Counted from the stretch's first letter, positions 1 through 9,500 are shown. The stretch is DNA of 64,000 nucleotides from Microbacter sp. GSS18 (GCA_029319145.1 CP119753.1:1178001-1242000); one strand, 5' to 3'. Made by a program: numbers and translations. Notes: generated by a model not told the origin, from the letters alone.

Positions 1-1073
1 AAGTGCGCGCCCTTGAGGGCCGATTCGCCGAACAGGACGCCGTTGTTGGCGACGATGCCGACGGGATGCCCGTGGATACGGGCGAAGCCGGTGACGAGGG
101 TGTCGGCGTACTCCTTCTTGAACTCGTGCAGCTCGCTGCCGTCGACCAGTCGCGCGATCACCTCGCGCACGTCGTACGGCTGGTTGACGTCGACCGGGAC
201 CACGCCGTACAGCTGCGAGGGGTCGACCGCGGGCGGGACGGCGGCAGACACGTCCCACGCCGGCGGGGCGGGCGCCGGCAGAGTGGCGACGATGTCGCGG
301 ACGATCTCGAGCGCGTGCTCGTCGTCGTCGGCGAGGTGGTCGACGACGCCGGACCTGCGCGCGTGCAGATCGCCGCCGCCGAGCTCCTCGGCCGTGACGA
401 CCTCGCCGATCGCGGCCTTGACCAGCGGCGGTCCGCCGAGGAAGATCGTGCCCTGGTCGCGGACGATCACCGTCTCGTCGCTCATGGCCGGCACGTACGC
501 GCCGCCCGCCGTGCACGATCCCAGGACCGCCGCGATCTGCGGGATGCCCGCGGCGGACATGCGCGCCTGGTTGTAGAAGATGCGGCCGAAGTGGTCGCGA
601 TCGGGGAAGACCTCATCCTGCATCGGCAGGTACGCCCCTCCCGAGTCGACGAGGCTGATGCACGGCAGGCGGTTCTCGAGCGCGATCTCCTGCGCGCGCA
701 GGTGCTTCTTGACCGTGAGCGGGAAGTACGTGCCGCCCTTGACCGTCGCGTCGTTGCAGATCACCATCACGTGGCGACCGTGCACGAGGCCGATGCCGGC
801 GATGACCCCGGCCGCCGGCGCCTGGTCGTCGTACAGGCCTTCGGCGGCCAGCGGGGCCACCTCGAGGAACGGGCTCCCCTCGTCCAGCAGGCGGTCGACG
901 CGCTCGCGCGGCAGCATCTTGCCCCGCGCCGTGTGCCGCTCCCGCGCGGCGGCGGGTCCGCCCTGCGACGCACGTTCGAGGCGGCGGTGCAGGTCGGCGG
1001 CGAGCGTGCGCTGGGCCTCGCTCGTGCTCGCGTGGGCGTCGCCCGTCACGACGGCGGTGCGCAGCGCGCTCAT
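1..1073 (-). CDS. Acyl-CoA carboxylase beta subunit (methylcrotonyl-CoA carboxylase type), partial
   Basis: Carboxyltransferase subunit of a biotin-dependent acyl-CoA carboxylase, transferring CO2 from carboxybiotin to an acyl-CoA. My own reading of the minus strand gives an open frame from an ATG (MSALRTAVV) to the left edge, about 357 residues of a protein that is usually about 530. Visible family motifs are [33 protein letters not shown] and [12 protein letters not shown]. The last is typical of methylcrotonyl-CoA carboxylase beta rather than propionyl- or acetyl-CoA carboxylases. A GGAG sequence lies 5 nt before the ATG. It is divergent from a TetR gene across a palindrome that probably controls both. 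The 2-oxoacid dehydrogenase operon nearby supports a role in leucine/isovalerate breakdown. Exact substrate is inferred. Confidence 0.9.
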   Translation of the reverse strand, partial: MSALRTAVVTGDAHASTSEAQRTLAADLHRRLERASQGGPAAARERHTARGKMLPRERVDRLLDEGSPFLEVAPLAAEGLYDDQAPAAGVIAGIGLVHGRHVMVICNDATVKGGTYFPLTVKKHLRAQEIALENRLPCISLVDSGGAYLPMQDEVFPDRDHFGRIFYNQARMSAAGIPQIAAVLGSCTAGGAYVPAMSDETVIVRDQGTIFLGGPPLVKAAIGEVVTAEELGGGDLHARRSGVVDHLADDDEHALEIVRDIVATLPAPAPPAWDVSAAVPPAVDPSQLYGVVPVDVNQPYDVREVIARLVDGSELHEFKKEYADTLVTGFARIHGHPVGIVANNGVLFGESALKGAH

Positions 1074-1130
1074 GTCATCTCCATCGACGTCACATCGCCC
1101 GCGGATGCTTGTCGCTCCGCACGCGGATCG

Positions 1131-1174
1131 GTTAGTGTTCACTAACTGGATTAGTCAGGTTAGCGAGGATTAAC
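1131..1174. promoter_or_regulatory. Candidate TetR operator region between the carboxylase and TetR genes
   Basis: GTTAGTG-TT-CACTAAC at 1131-1146 has two perfect 7-bp inverted arms. A weaker second dyad, GTTAG-N6-TTAAC, sits at 1159-1174 and overlaps the ribosome-binding region of the TetR gene. Both lie in the short divergent gap, so binding would cover both promoters. Assignment to the adjacent TetR protein is inferred from position. Confidence 0.7.
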
Positions 1175-1178
1175 TGAA

Positions 1179-1763
1179 ATGGCAAGCGGGACGACCGACC
1201 GTGATCGGGCGAAAGCCGATCGGTACGCTGCGATCCTGCGCGAAGCGTCGCGTCTGTTCGCCGAGCGCGGCTTCAGCGGGGTGAGCCTCGAAGAGCTCGG
1301 GGCGGCCGTGGGCATCAGCGGGCCGGCCCTCTACCGCCACTTCAGCGGCAAGCAGGCGCTCCTGGGCGCCCTCCTAGTCGGCGTCAGCGAACGCCTGCGG
1401 GACGGCGGGCGGACGGTCGTCGAGGTCGAGACCGACCCGCTCACGCGCCTGCAGGGACTGATCGCCTTCCACGTCGACTTCGCCCTCGCCGACGCCGACA
1501 TCATCCGCGTGCAGGATCGCGATCTGGCGAGCCTCGGCGAGGACGATCTGCGTGCCGTGCGCCGGCTGCAGCGCGAGTACGTCGAGATCTGGATCGGCGT
1601 GCTCGCCGACCTGCATCCCGGGCGGACGGCCGAGGACCTGCGAGTGCGCGCCCACGCGTGCTTCGGGCTGATGAACTCGACGCCGCACAGCGGGCGGGGC
1701 GCCGGCCCGGCCGCCGCCAGGCGCATCCTGGAATCGATGGCGCTCGCCGCGCTCCGGGCCTGA
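1179..1763 (+). CDS. TetR/AcrR family transcriptional regulator
   Basis: 194-residue one-component repressor. Residues about 10-60 form the TetR helix-turn-helix, with AAILREASRLFAERGFSG, then the recognition segment VGISGPALYRHFSGK. The rest is an all-helical ligand-binding domain containing the segment LMNSTPHS. Start is the ATG directly downstream of the operator region. Divergent orientation to an acyl-CoA carboxylase gene suggests it represses acyl-CoA (leucine or short fatty acid) catabolism and is relieved by an acyl-CoA ligand. That ligand is inference; the fold and DNA-binding role are clear. Confidence 0.88.
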   Translation: MASGTTDRDRAKADRYAAILREASRLFAERGFSGVSLEELGAAVGISGPALYRHFSGKQALLGALLVGVSERLRDGGRTVVEVETDPLTRLQGLIAFHVDFALADADIIRVQDRDLASLGEDDLRAVRRLQREYVEIWIGVLADLHPGRTAEDLRVRAHACFGLMNSTPHSGRGAGPAAARRILESMALAALRA

Positions 1764-1815
1764 TCGCCGCGCGGGCGCTGAGCGGAGGCGCCCCCTGGGC
1801 CCCCGCTCAGTCCCG

Positions 1816-3252
1816 TCACCGGTGGAGCATTCCCCTCCCCGGCTCACGCAGGATTCCGCCGACCTCCGCGAGGAACCGAGCGGCCTGCTCACCGTCGACC
1901 AGGCGATGATCGAACGACAGCGCCAGAGTCATGATGTCTCGCAGCGCGATCCCACCCTCGTGCTCCCACGGCTGCCGTCGGACGGCGCCCAGAGCGAGGA
2001 TGCCTGCTTCGCCCGGGTTCAGGATCGGGGTGCCCGTGTCGACACCGAAGACGCCGACGTTCGTGATCGAGAACGTGCCGCCGGTCATGTCGGCCGGAGC
2101 GGTCCGTCCGGCCCGAGCGGTGTCGGCGAGCTCGCGCACGGCATCGGCGAGATCGACGAGGCCGAGCTCCTGGGCGTCCTTGATGTTGGGCACGACGAGC
2201 CCGCGGGACGTCGCGGCGGCGATGCCGAGGTTCACGTACCGGTGCTCGATGATCTCGCCCGCGGCCTCGTCCCATCGCGAGTTCAGTGATGGGATGCGCG
2301 CGAGCGCGATGCACACCGCCCGCGCGGCGACGGCGAGGATGCCGATCCGGTGGTCCGCGAGCTCGCGATCGGCCCGCAGCGAGGCGATGAGAGCGTTCGT
2401 CTCGGTCACGTCCACCGTGAGGAACGTCGTCGCGTGCGGCGCCGTGAAGGCGCTCCGCACCATCGCCTCGGCCGTGTGACGGCGCACACCCCGGATGGGG
2501 GTGCGGACGACCCGCTCGTCCGTGTGAGACGGCGCTGCGGCGGGCGCGGGGGCCGACCGCTCGGCCGGCGCGGGAGCGTCGACGTGCGCGGCGTAGGCCT
2601 CGACGTCGTCGCGCGTGATGAGCCCCGTGTGGCCGGTTCCCGACACGAGCGCGATGTCGACGCCGAGCTTCTTCGCGAGAGCCCGCACCGGCGGCGTGGA
2701 ACGGGGCCGCTCGAGCGTGACGTCATCGGGCTCGCTCAGGGCGACGGCGTCGTGCGGCGCGGCTTCGAGCACCGCCGTATCGGTCGGGGCGGCGGCTCCC
2801 GGGAGCACCCGCGCGCGCCGGCGCGGACGCGCTGAGCTGCGCGGCGCGGCGCCGTAGCCCACGAGGTTCGGCGTCGCAGGCTCCTCGTCGACGGGCGCGT
2901 CGTCGCGAACGTCCCGCGTCTCGGCGTCGTCGTCTGCGCGCTTCTTCGGCGTCGCCGCCGCCGGAGCGGCCGCGGCCGCCTCGTCCGCCGCGTCGGGCTC
3001 GACGGCATCCGCTCCCCCGACGTCGAACGAGATCAGCACCGACCCGACCTCGATGACGTCTCCCGCGGCCGCATGCAGCCCGGTCACGGTGCCGGAGTAC
3101 GGCGACGGCAGCTCGACGACCGCCTTGGCGGTCTCCACCTCGGCGATGGTCTGGTTGAGCGCCACGGTGTCGCCCTCGGCGACGAGCCACTGCACGAGCT
3201 CCGCTTCGGGGAGCCCCTCGCCGAGGTCGGGCAGGCGGAAGTCCTCGATCAC
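1816..3252 (-). CDS. bkdB: Dihydrolipoamide acyltransferase E2 of a 2-oxoacid (branched-chain) dehydrogenase complex
   Basis: 478-residue E2 core enzyme, moving the acyl group from E1 to CoA through a swinging lipoyl arm. Residues 1-75 are one lipoyl domain with the lipoylated lysine in EVETAKAVVE (K43). An Ala/Asp-rich linker follows, then a peripheral subunit-binding domain (PPVRALAKKLGV...GLITRDDVEAYA) and the catalytic domain ending with the active-site motif SFDHRLVDGEQ. It starts at a GTG that overlaps the E1beta stop by 4 nt (GTGA), so translation is coupled. It is the last gene of the operon. No E3 gene is present in the window. Branched-chain rather than pyruvate specificity is inferred from the E1alpha/E1beta split and the Lrp neighbour. 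Confidence 0.88.
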   Translation of the reverse strand: MIEDFRLPDLGEGLPEAELVQWLVAEGDTVALNQTIAEVETAKAVVELPSPYSGTVTGLHAAAGDVIEVGSVLISFDVGGADAVEPDAADEAAAAAPAAATPKKRADDDAETRDVRDDAPVDEEPATPNLVGYGAAPRSSARPRRRARVLPGAAAPTDTAVLEAAPHDAVALSEPDDVTLERPRSTPPVRALAKKLGVDIALVSGTGHTGLITRDDVEAYAAHVDAPAPAERSAPAPAAAPSHTDERVVRTPIRGVRRHTAEAMVRSAFTAPHATTFLTVDVTETNALIASLRADRELADHRIGILAVAARAVCIALARIPSLNSRWDEAAGEIIEHRYVNLGIAAATSRGLVVPNIKDAQELGLVDLADAVRELADTARAGRTAPADMTGGTFSITNVGVFGVDTGTPILNPGEAGILALGAVRRQPWEHEGGIALRDIMTLALSFDHRLVDGEQAARFLAEVGGILREPGRGMLHR

Positions 3253-4259
3253 AGGTCCACCCCCGTCAGGCTGTTCGGCCGGTCCAGCACGCGATCCACC
3301 GCGTCGAGGATCCGGTCGAGGTCGGGCAGATGGTGCTTCTCGAACTTCGAGGGCGGATACGGGATGTCATGGCCGGTGACGCGCACCGGTGCGGACTCGA
3401 GGTGGTTGAAGCAGCGTTCGGTCACACTCGCGATCACCTCGGCCGCGACCCCGGCCTCGCGCGCGGCCTCATGGGTCACGACGACGCGACCGGTCCGGCG
3501 GACCGAGGCCGTCACGGTGCGGTAATCCACGGGCGACAGCGAGCGCAGATCGATCACCTCGATGGAGATCCCCTCGTCCTCGGCGGCTACGGCGGCGTCG
3601 AGAGCTGTGGACACCTGCGCGCCGTACGTCAGCAGCGTCACGTCGGTGCCCGGCCGCGCCACGCGCGCGAGACCCATCGGCGGCGCATCGGCGAGGTCGA
3701 GATCCAGGTCGACGTCGCCCTTGGTGTGATAGAGCCGCTTCGGCTCGAAGAACAGCACGGGATCATCGGAAGCGATCGCCTGGCGCAGGCACACGTACGC
3801 ATCCTGCGGATTCGACACCGCGACGACGCGCAGGCCCGCGGTGTGCACGAAGTAGGCCTCGGGGGACTCCGAGTGGTGCTCGACCGCGCCCACGCCGCCG
3901 GCCCACGGGATGCGGATCGTGATCGGCATCCGCACGTTCCCGCTGGTGCGGTAGTGGAGCTTCGCGACCTGGCTGACGATCTGGTCGAACGCGGGGTAGA
4001 CGAAGCCGTCGAACTGGATCTCGACGACGGGGCGGTAGCCGCGGAACGCCAGCCCCACCGCGGTGCCCATGATGCCCGACTCGGCCAGCGGCGTGTCGAC
4101 CACGCGCGCCGCGCCGAACTCGTCGAGCAGCCCGTCGGTGACGCGGAACACGCCGCCGAGCCTGCCGATGTCCTCGCCCATCACGAGCACCTTCGGATCG
4201 TCGGACATCGCCCGGTGGAGCCCCGCGTTGATGGCCTTCGCCATGGTGAGCTGGGTCAT
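3249..4259 (-). CDS. bkdA2: 2-oxoacid (branched-chain) dehydrogenase E1 beta subunit
   Basis: 336-residue thiamine-diphosphate-dependent E1 beta chain that pairs with E1alpha to decarboxylate 2-oxoacids. Seen: the N-terminal TPP-facing motif VLVMGEDIG, the strand GIMGTAVGLAFRGYRPVVE, HHSESPEAYF in the middle, a transketolase C-terminal domain (VTLLTYGAQVSTALDAA) and the conserved tail YPPSKFEKHHLPDLDRI. The frame stays open upstream, but the ATG at 4257-4259 gives the family start (MTQLTMAKAINAGL) and overlaps the E1alpha stop as ATGA. The stop overlaps the E2 GTG start. It is the middle gene of a tightly coupled operon. Confidence 0.9.
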   Translation of the reverse strand: MTQLTMAKAINAGLHRAMSDDPKVLVMGEDIGRLGGVFRVTDGLLDEFGAARVVDTPLAESGIMGTAVGLAFRGYRPVVEIQFDGFVYPAFDQIVSQVAKLHYRTSGNVRMPITIRIPWAGGVGAVEHHSESPEAYFVHTAGLRVVAVSNPQDAYVCLRQAIASDDPVLFFEPKRLYHTKGDVDLDLDLADAPPMGLARVARPGTDVTLLTYGAQVSTALDAAVAAEDEGISIEVIDLRSLSPVDYRTVTASVRRTGRVVVTHEAAREAGVAAEVIASVTERCFNHLESAPVRVTGHDIPYPPSKFEKHHLPDLDRILDAVDRVLDRPNSLTGVDL

Positions 4260-5392
4260 CGCGACACCTCCCCGGCGGCGGTCTCGTCGGCGAAGCCCTC
4301 GAGATATGCGGCGTACCAGCGGCGCTCCTCGTCGAGGCCCGCGTGGGGCTCGGCGAAGACGTCGTCGAAGACGGAGAGGGGCGGACGGGACACCGCGCCG
4401 ATCGCCGCCTGGCGCATCCCGGCGGCGACGCGGTCCGCCTCGGCGGCGACCTCGCCGGCGAATCCGGCGTCGAAGGCGCCTTCGGCGCGCATGAGCGCCT
4501 CGATGCGCGCGATCGGGTCGCGCTCGCGCCAGCGCTCGAGCTCCTGCTCGTCGCGATAGCGCGTCGGGTCGTCCGACGTCGTGTGCGGGCCCATGCGATA
4601 GGTCACCGCCTCGATGTAGGCCGGCCCCTCGCCGCGTCGCGCGTGATCGAGCGCCCAGCGCATCGCCGCGAGGCACGCGAGGACGTCGTTCCCGTCGACG
4701 CGCAGGCTCGGGATGCCGAATCCGGGAGCGCGCCCGGCGATGGGGAACTTCGCCTGGACGGCGACGGGCTCCGAGATCGCCCACTGGTTGTTGGTGCACA
4801 CGAACACGACCGGCGCCCGGTACGACGACGCGAAGACCATCGCCTCGTTCACATCGCCCTGGCTCGACGCGCCATCGCCGAAGTAGGCCGCCGAGACCTG
4901 ATCGGTGCCGTCGCGCTGGACGCCCATGGCGTAGCCGACGGCATGCAGGGCCTGCGCGCCGATGATGATCTGCGGGTTCGCCACGCCGATGTCGTACGGG
5001 TTGTAGCTGGCGTGTTCCTCACCGCGCCACGGGCGCACGAGGTCGGCGGGTGCGGCACCACGTGCGTGGACGAGGCCCAGTTCGCGGTAGCTGGGGAAGA
5101 CGAAGTCGTCCTCGCGCAGGGCATGGCAGGTGCCGATCTGCACGGCCTCCTGCCCCTGGTACGGGGCCCACAGGGCCACCTGGCCCTGCCGCTGCAGGGC
5201 GACGCCCTCGGTGTCGATGCGTCGCGCGATCATCATGTCGCGGTACATCGCCCGCAGCTGCTCGGGGCCGACGTCTTCGACCCACCGGTCGAGTTCGGGG
5301 TCGGCGACACGCTCGCCGTCGGCGGTCACCAGGCGGGCGACGTCATCGATATCGGTGGCCGGTTCGGCCGTCGGGGTCAGGGTGTGCGTCAT
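4256..5392 (-). CDS. bkdA1: 2-oxoacid (branched-chain) dehydrogenase E1 alpha subunit
   Basis: About 378 residues; first gene of the E1alpha-E1beta-E2 operon. The TPP-binding motif runs from GDGASSQGD to NNQW, about 30 residues further on. GQEAVQIG and FPSYRELGLVHARG are typical of actinobacterial branched-chain or pyruvate E1alpha chains, and a conserved phosphorylation-loop-like segment (RMGPHTTSDDPTRYR) follows. Two ATGs lie close together (5396-5398 and 5390-5392). I chose the inner one because AGGAG sits 8 nt before it. Much longer upstream extensions are not supported. Divergent from an Lrp-family regulator, as with Pseudomonas bkd genes and BkdR. Specificity for branched-chain 2-oxoacids is inferred. 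Confidence 0.88.
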   Translation of the reverse strand: MTHTLTPTAEPATDIDDVARLVTADGERVADPELDRWVEDVGPEQLRAMYRDMMIARRIDTEGVALQRQGQVALWAPYQGQEAVQIGTCHALREDDFVFPSYRELGLVHARGAAPADLVRPWRGEEHASYNPYDIGVANPQIIIGAQALHAVGYAMGVQRDGTDQVSAAYFGDGASSQGDVNEAMVFASSYRAPVVFVCTNNQWAISEPVAVQAKFPIAGRAPGFGIPSLRVDGNDVLACLAAMRWALDHARRGEGPAYIEAVTYRMGPHTTSDDPTRYRDEQELERWRERDPIARIEALMRAEGAFDAGFAGEVAAEADRVAAGMRQAAIGAVSRPPLSVFDDVFAEPHAGLDEERRWYAAYLEGFADETAAGEVSR

Positions 5393-5494
5393 CGTCATCA
5401 CTCCTCGTCTCGGTCCTCCCCTCGTGAGGGAGACCGTCGCGGATCGCCGGCAACGTCGCCGACAAGGTTGACGATACGTCCGAGACGCATCTGG

Positions 5495-5519
5495 CTCAAG
5501 CATCCCGGATGCCCTTGAG
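5495..5519. promoter_or_regulatory. Candidate Lrp-type operator dyad in the bkd/lrp divergent promoter
   Basis: CTCAAG-CATCC and GGATG-CC-CTTGAG form an imperfect dyad centred near 5507, midway between the divergent genes. Two partly similar stretches beginning GACAAG (5461 and 5526) flank it and could be extra contact sites. A TTGACA hexamer lies at 5524-5529. Assignment to the Lrp-family protein is inferred. Confidence 0.5.
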
Positions 5520-5566
5520 CATGTTGACAAGATAAGTGACGATTGACCGTGCTATCGTTGCGCACT

Positions 5567-6040
5567 ATGAGCGCACTCGATCACGTCGATCTGGAGCTGC
5601 TGGCTGCTCTCGCAGACGACCCCCGCGCCACCGTGGTGGCGCTCGCCGACAGGCTCGGGCTCTCGCGCAACACCGTCCAGGCCCGAATGACCCGGCTCGA
5701 CAAGGCCGGCGTCTTCATGTCCTACGAGCGCGCCATCTCGTCCAGCGCGCTCGGCTTCCCCCTCGAGGCGGTGCTCAGCGTCACCGTCCGTCAGGCCGAT
5801 CTCCCCCGCATCGCCGAGGCGCTCGAGCGGGTGCCCGAGATCGTGCAGGCGTACGGCCTGAGCGGTCAGATCGATCTGCTCGTGCATGTCGCGTGCCGCG
5901 ACACGCAGCACCTGTTCGACACCGACGCGCGCATCCTCGCGATCGAAGGCGTCGAGCGCACCGAGACATCGCTGGTGATGGGCGAGGTCATCCCCTACCG
6001 CGTGCGTCCTCTGCTCGCGCTCGCCGACGAGGACCAGTAG
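5567..6040 (+). CDS. Lrp/AsnC family transcriptional regulator
   Basis: 157-residue feast/famine regulator. Residues about 5-50 hold the N-terminal helix-turn-helix (ALADRLGLSRNTVQARMTRL). A RAM effector-binding domain follows, with the fold-typical stretch VQAYGLSGQIDLLVHVACRD. The frame opens earlier, but the ATG giving MSALDHVDLELLAAL matches the family start. It is divergently transcribed from the 2-oxoacid dehydrogenase operon, so it is likely an activator or repressor of that operon responding to a branched-chain amino acid, by analogy with BkdR. The ligand cannot be read from sequence. Confidence 0.88.
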   Translation: MSALDHVDLELLAALADDPRATVVALADRLGLSRNTVQARMTRLDKAGVFMSYERAISSSALGFPLEAVLSVTVRQADLPRIAEALERVPEIVQAYGLSGQIDLLVHVACRDTQHLFDTDARILAIEGVERTETSLVMGEVIPYRVRPLLALADEDQ

Positions 6041-6104
6041 CCGACACAAAGGGGGAGCCGAGCCCTCCCCCGAGGCTCGGCTCCCCCGTGCCGTCGCGGC
6101 GTGG

Positions 6105-6422
6105 TCAGTTCGCCGTGAAGGGCATCGCCGATCCGCCGCCGCTGCCCGAGTCCACCACCACCGTGGCGGGGTACACCGGAGCCGCCGGCCCCAGCGACGG
6201 CAGCGCCGCGAACCCGAGCAGTCCGCCCATCAGCGCGACCCCTACGACGGGGATCACGATGCGCGGCGCACGCATCCGCGCGCGCCGCACCCGTCCGCCG
6301 TTCGCGGCGCCGGCGCCGCGGTCGAGCCGCTCGCCGATGCTGCGTCGCTGCTCGGTCTCTCGTGCGAGGTCGGCTGCCTGGTGCTGCGACAGTCCGAATC
6401 CCACCGAAGTCGTGTAGTCCAT
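6105..6422 (-). CDS. Small single-pass membrane protein paired with the first BTAD-STAND gene
   Basis: 105 residues, no family recognised. The N-terminus (MDYTTSVGFGLSQHQAADLA) and a charged stretch rich in E, R and Q are cytoplasmic-looking. One hydrophobic helix (IVIPVVGVALMGGLLGFAAL, about residues 54-73) follows, then a short Gly/Ser/Pro tail. A clear paralogue with the same architecture and start is divergent from the second BTAD-STAND gene (10851-11186). GAAGGGAA lies ahead of the ATG. It is transcribed away from the large regulator across a shared promoter block. A role as membrane partner, inhibitor or target of the regulator is speculation from pairing alone. Confidence 0.75.
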   Translation of the reverse strand: MDYTTSVGFGLSQHQAADLARETEQRRSIGERLDRGAGAANGGRVRRARMRAPRIVIPVVGVALMGGLLGFAALPSLGPAAPVYPATVVVDSGSGGGSAMPFTAN

Positions 6423-6445
6423 GATCCGTTCCCTTCACCCGGCGC

Positions 6446-6471
6446 CGACTGCGGATCAGTGCGGCGTCCTG
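6446..6471. promoter_or_regulatory. Conserved upstream block of the small membrane protein gene (copy 1)
   Basis: The 18-mer CGACTGCGGATCAGTGCG, one variable base, then CGTCCTG also occurs at 11212-11237. It begins 24 bp from the start codon here and 26 bp there. Both are non-coding divergent regions, so this is a probable promoter or operator of the small genes. Confidence 0.6.
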
Positions 6472-6482
6472 GTGCCCACGCT

Positions 6483-6542
6483 GGTACCGCGGGGTATTCG
6501 GCCGGTCCCGAACGGTATTCGTCCGGTATTCATCCGGCACCG
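6483..6542 (+). promoter_or_regulatory. Helically phased GGTATTC repeat array upstream of BTAD-STAND copy 1
   Basis: Heptamers GGTACCG (6483), GGTATTC (6493), GGTCCCG (6504), GGTATTC (6514), GGTATTC (6525) and GGCACCG (6536) follow each other at 10-11 bp steps, all in one orientation. SARP/BTAD regulators of Streptomyces bind direct repeats with about 11-bp period, so this is a likely binding site of the encoded protein or its paralogues. Confidence 0.6.
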
Positions 6543-6575
6543 GCATCGTTGACCGCGCCATGATCCGCGAGGAAC

Positions 6576-9500
6576 ATGGCGGCCATGGCCATCGACGTGC
6601 TGGGGCCCGTGAACGTCGGAGCCGTCTCGCTGCACCCGCGGGAGCGGTCGGTCCTCGCCGCGCTCGTCGTGCGCGACGGGAACCCGATCGCCGCCGAGGA
6701 TCTCGCCGAGGCGATCTGGGCGGACGCCGAGCGGCCCGCGACCTGGAACAAGCAGATCCAGCAGGCGGTCGCGCTCCTGCGCAAGGCGCTCGGCGCCGAC
6801 CGGATCGTGACGACGCCGGCGGGCTATCACCTCGACGTCGACCCCGACGAGATCGATGCCAAGCGCTTCGAGGACCTCGTGGTCCTCGCGCGCGAGCACC
6901 ACGTCGAGGGCGAGCCCGGACGCGCTGTGGACGGATACCGTCGTGCGCTGGCCCTCTGGCGCGGAACCCCGTTCGACGAGTTGAGTTCGTGGCCCGAGGC
7001 GGCAGCGGCCGCATCCGACCTCGCGCAGCTGCGGATCGAGGCCGCCGAAGGTCTGCTGCGCGCCCGACTCGACGTCGGGGACGCCGTCGGGGTCGTCCCC
7101 GAGGCCGAGCGGCTCGTGCGCGACGAGCCGCTGCGCGAGTCCCGCTGGGCGCTGCTCGCTCTCGCGCTCTACCGGGCCGGACGCCAGGCCGACGCGCTCG
7201 CCGTGCTGCGCTCGGCGCGGGAGCGGCTGGCCGACGAGCTGGGCGTCGACGCGAGCAAGGAGATCACCGACCTCGAGACGGCGATCCTGCAGCACGATGA
7301 TGCCCTCGACGACACCCTCTCGGTCACGCAGACGCGCGTGGACTGCCCCTACCGCGGCCTCGGAACGTATGAGGAGAGCGATGCCGGCGACTTCTTCGGC
7401 CGTGACGACGAGATCGCCGCGGCCGCCCGGCGCCTCGACGATGCGGGGTTCCTCGTGGTCACCGGCGCATCGGGCTCCGGCAAGTCGTCGCTGGTTCGGG
7501 CCGGACTCGTGCCCTCGCTCCGCCGCCGCGGTCGTCGCATCCTGGTCGTCGGCCCGGGGCCCGCCCTCGTGGAGACGCTGCGCGACGCGATGGGACCGCG
7601 CATGCGCACAGATGTCGTGGTGGTCGATCAGTTCGAGGAAGTGCTCGAGTCCGGTGACGCCATCGGCGGTGAGGTCGCTCGGCTGCTCGCCGACTTCGTC
7701 GACGAGGGCGGCAAGGCGATCATCACGGTGCGTTCGGACTTCCTCGATCGCACGGCGGCCGACCCGTCGCTCGGACCGCTCGTGTCCGAGAGCGTGGTCG
7801 TGGTCTCGCCGATGAGCGAGGACGATCTTCGCCGGGTGATCGAGGAGCCGGCGGCACGCGCGGGGCTGAAGCTCGAGTCCGGCCTGGTCGAGCTCATGCT
7901 CCGGGATGCCGCTGACTCCCCCGGCGTCCTGCCGCATCTGTCGCACGCGCTCGCCGAGACCTGGGTGCGGCGCGAGGGTCCCGTGCTCACCGTCGCGGGC
8001 TACGAGGCCACCGGCGGCATCGGCGGCGCCATCGCGCAGTCGGCCGACCGCCTCTTCACGGCGCTCGACGCCGATGATCAGGAACTGTGCCGCTCGACGC
8101 TGCTCCGCCTGGTCGCCCTCGCCCCCGACGGACTGCCGGTCAGGCGCCGCATAACCGCAGCCCCGTTGCGGGAGGACGCCTCCCGCGCGCGGCTGTTCGA
8201 TCAGCTCACGCAGGCGCGCCTGGTCAGCGTCGAGGGCGACTCGGTCGCGCTCGCCCATGAATCCCTCACGCGCGCGTGGCCGCGCTTCCGCGGCTGGGTG
8301 CGCGAGGGCGCGGAGGACCTCACCGTCCTCGGGAACATCCAGTCGGGGGCCGAGACGTGGGACGCCGACGGTCGCGCCGTCGAGGACCTCGCGCGAGGCG
8401 CGCGCCTGCAGGCGATGGTCGAGCTGCGTGAGCGGATCGATCCGAACCTGACCTCCATCGAGGGCGAGTTCGTCGACGCGTCCGCCGCTCACGAGCAGGA
8501 TGAGAAGCGCGCGCTCGAGGAGTCTGCCGCCGCCGAGCGACGTCAGAATCGCCGACTGCGATGGGCGGTTGCGGGTATCGCGGCGATGCTGGTCGTGGCA
8601 CTCACCGCCGGCACTCTCGCACTGCGGAGTGCGTCGAGCGAGGCTCAGGCCGCCGAGAGCGCGCGCATCGACGCGCTCGCAAGCGCCTCCGCGGCGTTGC
8701 GAGGAGAGAACCGCACGCTCGCCGCACTGCTCGCTGCGGAGGCGTATCGGCGATGGCCCGACGATGCCCGTGCGCGTGGCATGCTCCTCAGCCTGCTGGG
8801 GTCCGCTGCGGGCACGACCGAGCGCATGTACTGGCCGGGGGCCGGCGTTCGGATCGGCGCCGCCGCACTCCCCGGCACCGAGACGGCGCTCGTCGTCATG
8901 GGCGAGCATCCGCAGATCCGCGACTTGAGCACAGGCGCTCTCATCCGCGAGTTCGAGGAGGAGATCCCCGCCGGAGACAGTCAGCGGCGCCCCCACGTAC
9001 AGCTCAGTGATGACGGCTCCATCGCGACCATCGTCACAGACCGTGAGTTCCCCGGCGACGGCGACAACTGGGGATCGGTACTCACAGTGATGGACGTCGC
9101 CGACGGCACCATGATCGGTGAGCCGATCGTGATCGAGCAGTCGATCTTCGGCTACGCACTCAGCCCGTCGGGACGATACGTCGCCGCTGTGTCGGACACC
9201 ACCGGAGACCTGATCGTCGTCGACACCCCCGATGGCAGCGTCCGGACGGTAGCCGGCTTCGCCGGCGAACCCCCGTTCGCCTACCGCCAGCTGGGCACCG
9301 TCGCCTTCCACCCCGATGACACCATGCTTGTCGGCAGCTATCACGGTGAGCACACGACGGTCGATCCGGTGACGCTGGACGTCCGAAGCCGCGTGCCGGT
9401 GCCTGAGGACCGGGCGAACACCACCATGCGCGTGCTCGACGACGGTCGCGTCTTCTCCGCCGGCCACAGCGGATTCATGCTCGTTTCGCGCGATGGCACC

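Noticed and set aside
6548..6554. GTTGACC shared by all three BTAD-STAND upstream regions as a -35 element
   Set aside because: It lies only about 30 bp from the start codons and no -10 follows at proper spacing; it is conserved but unexplained.
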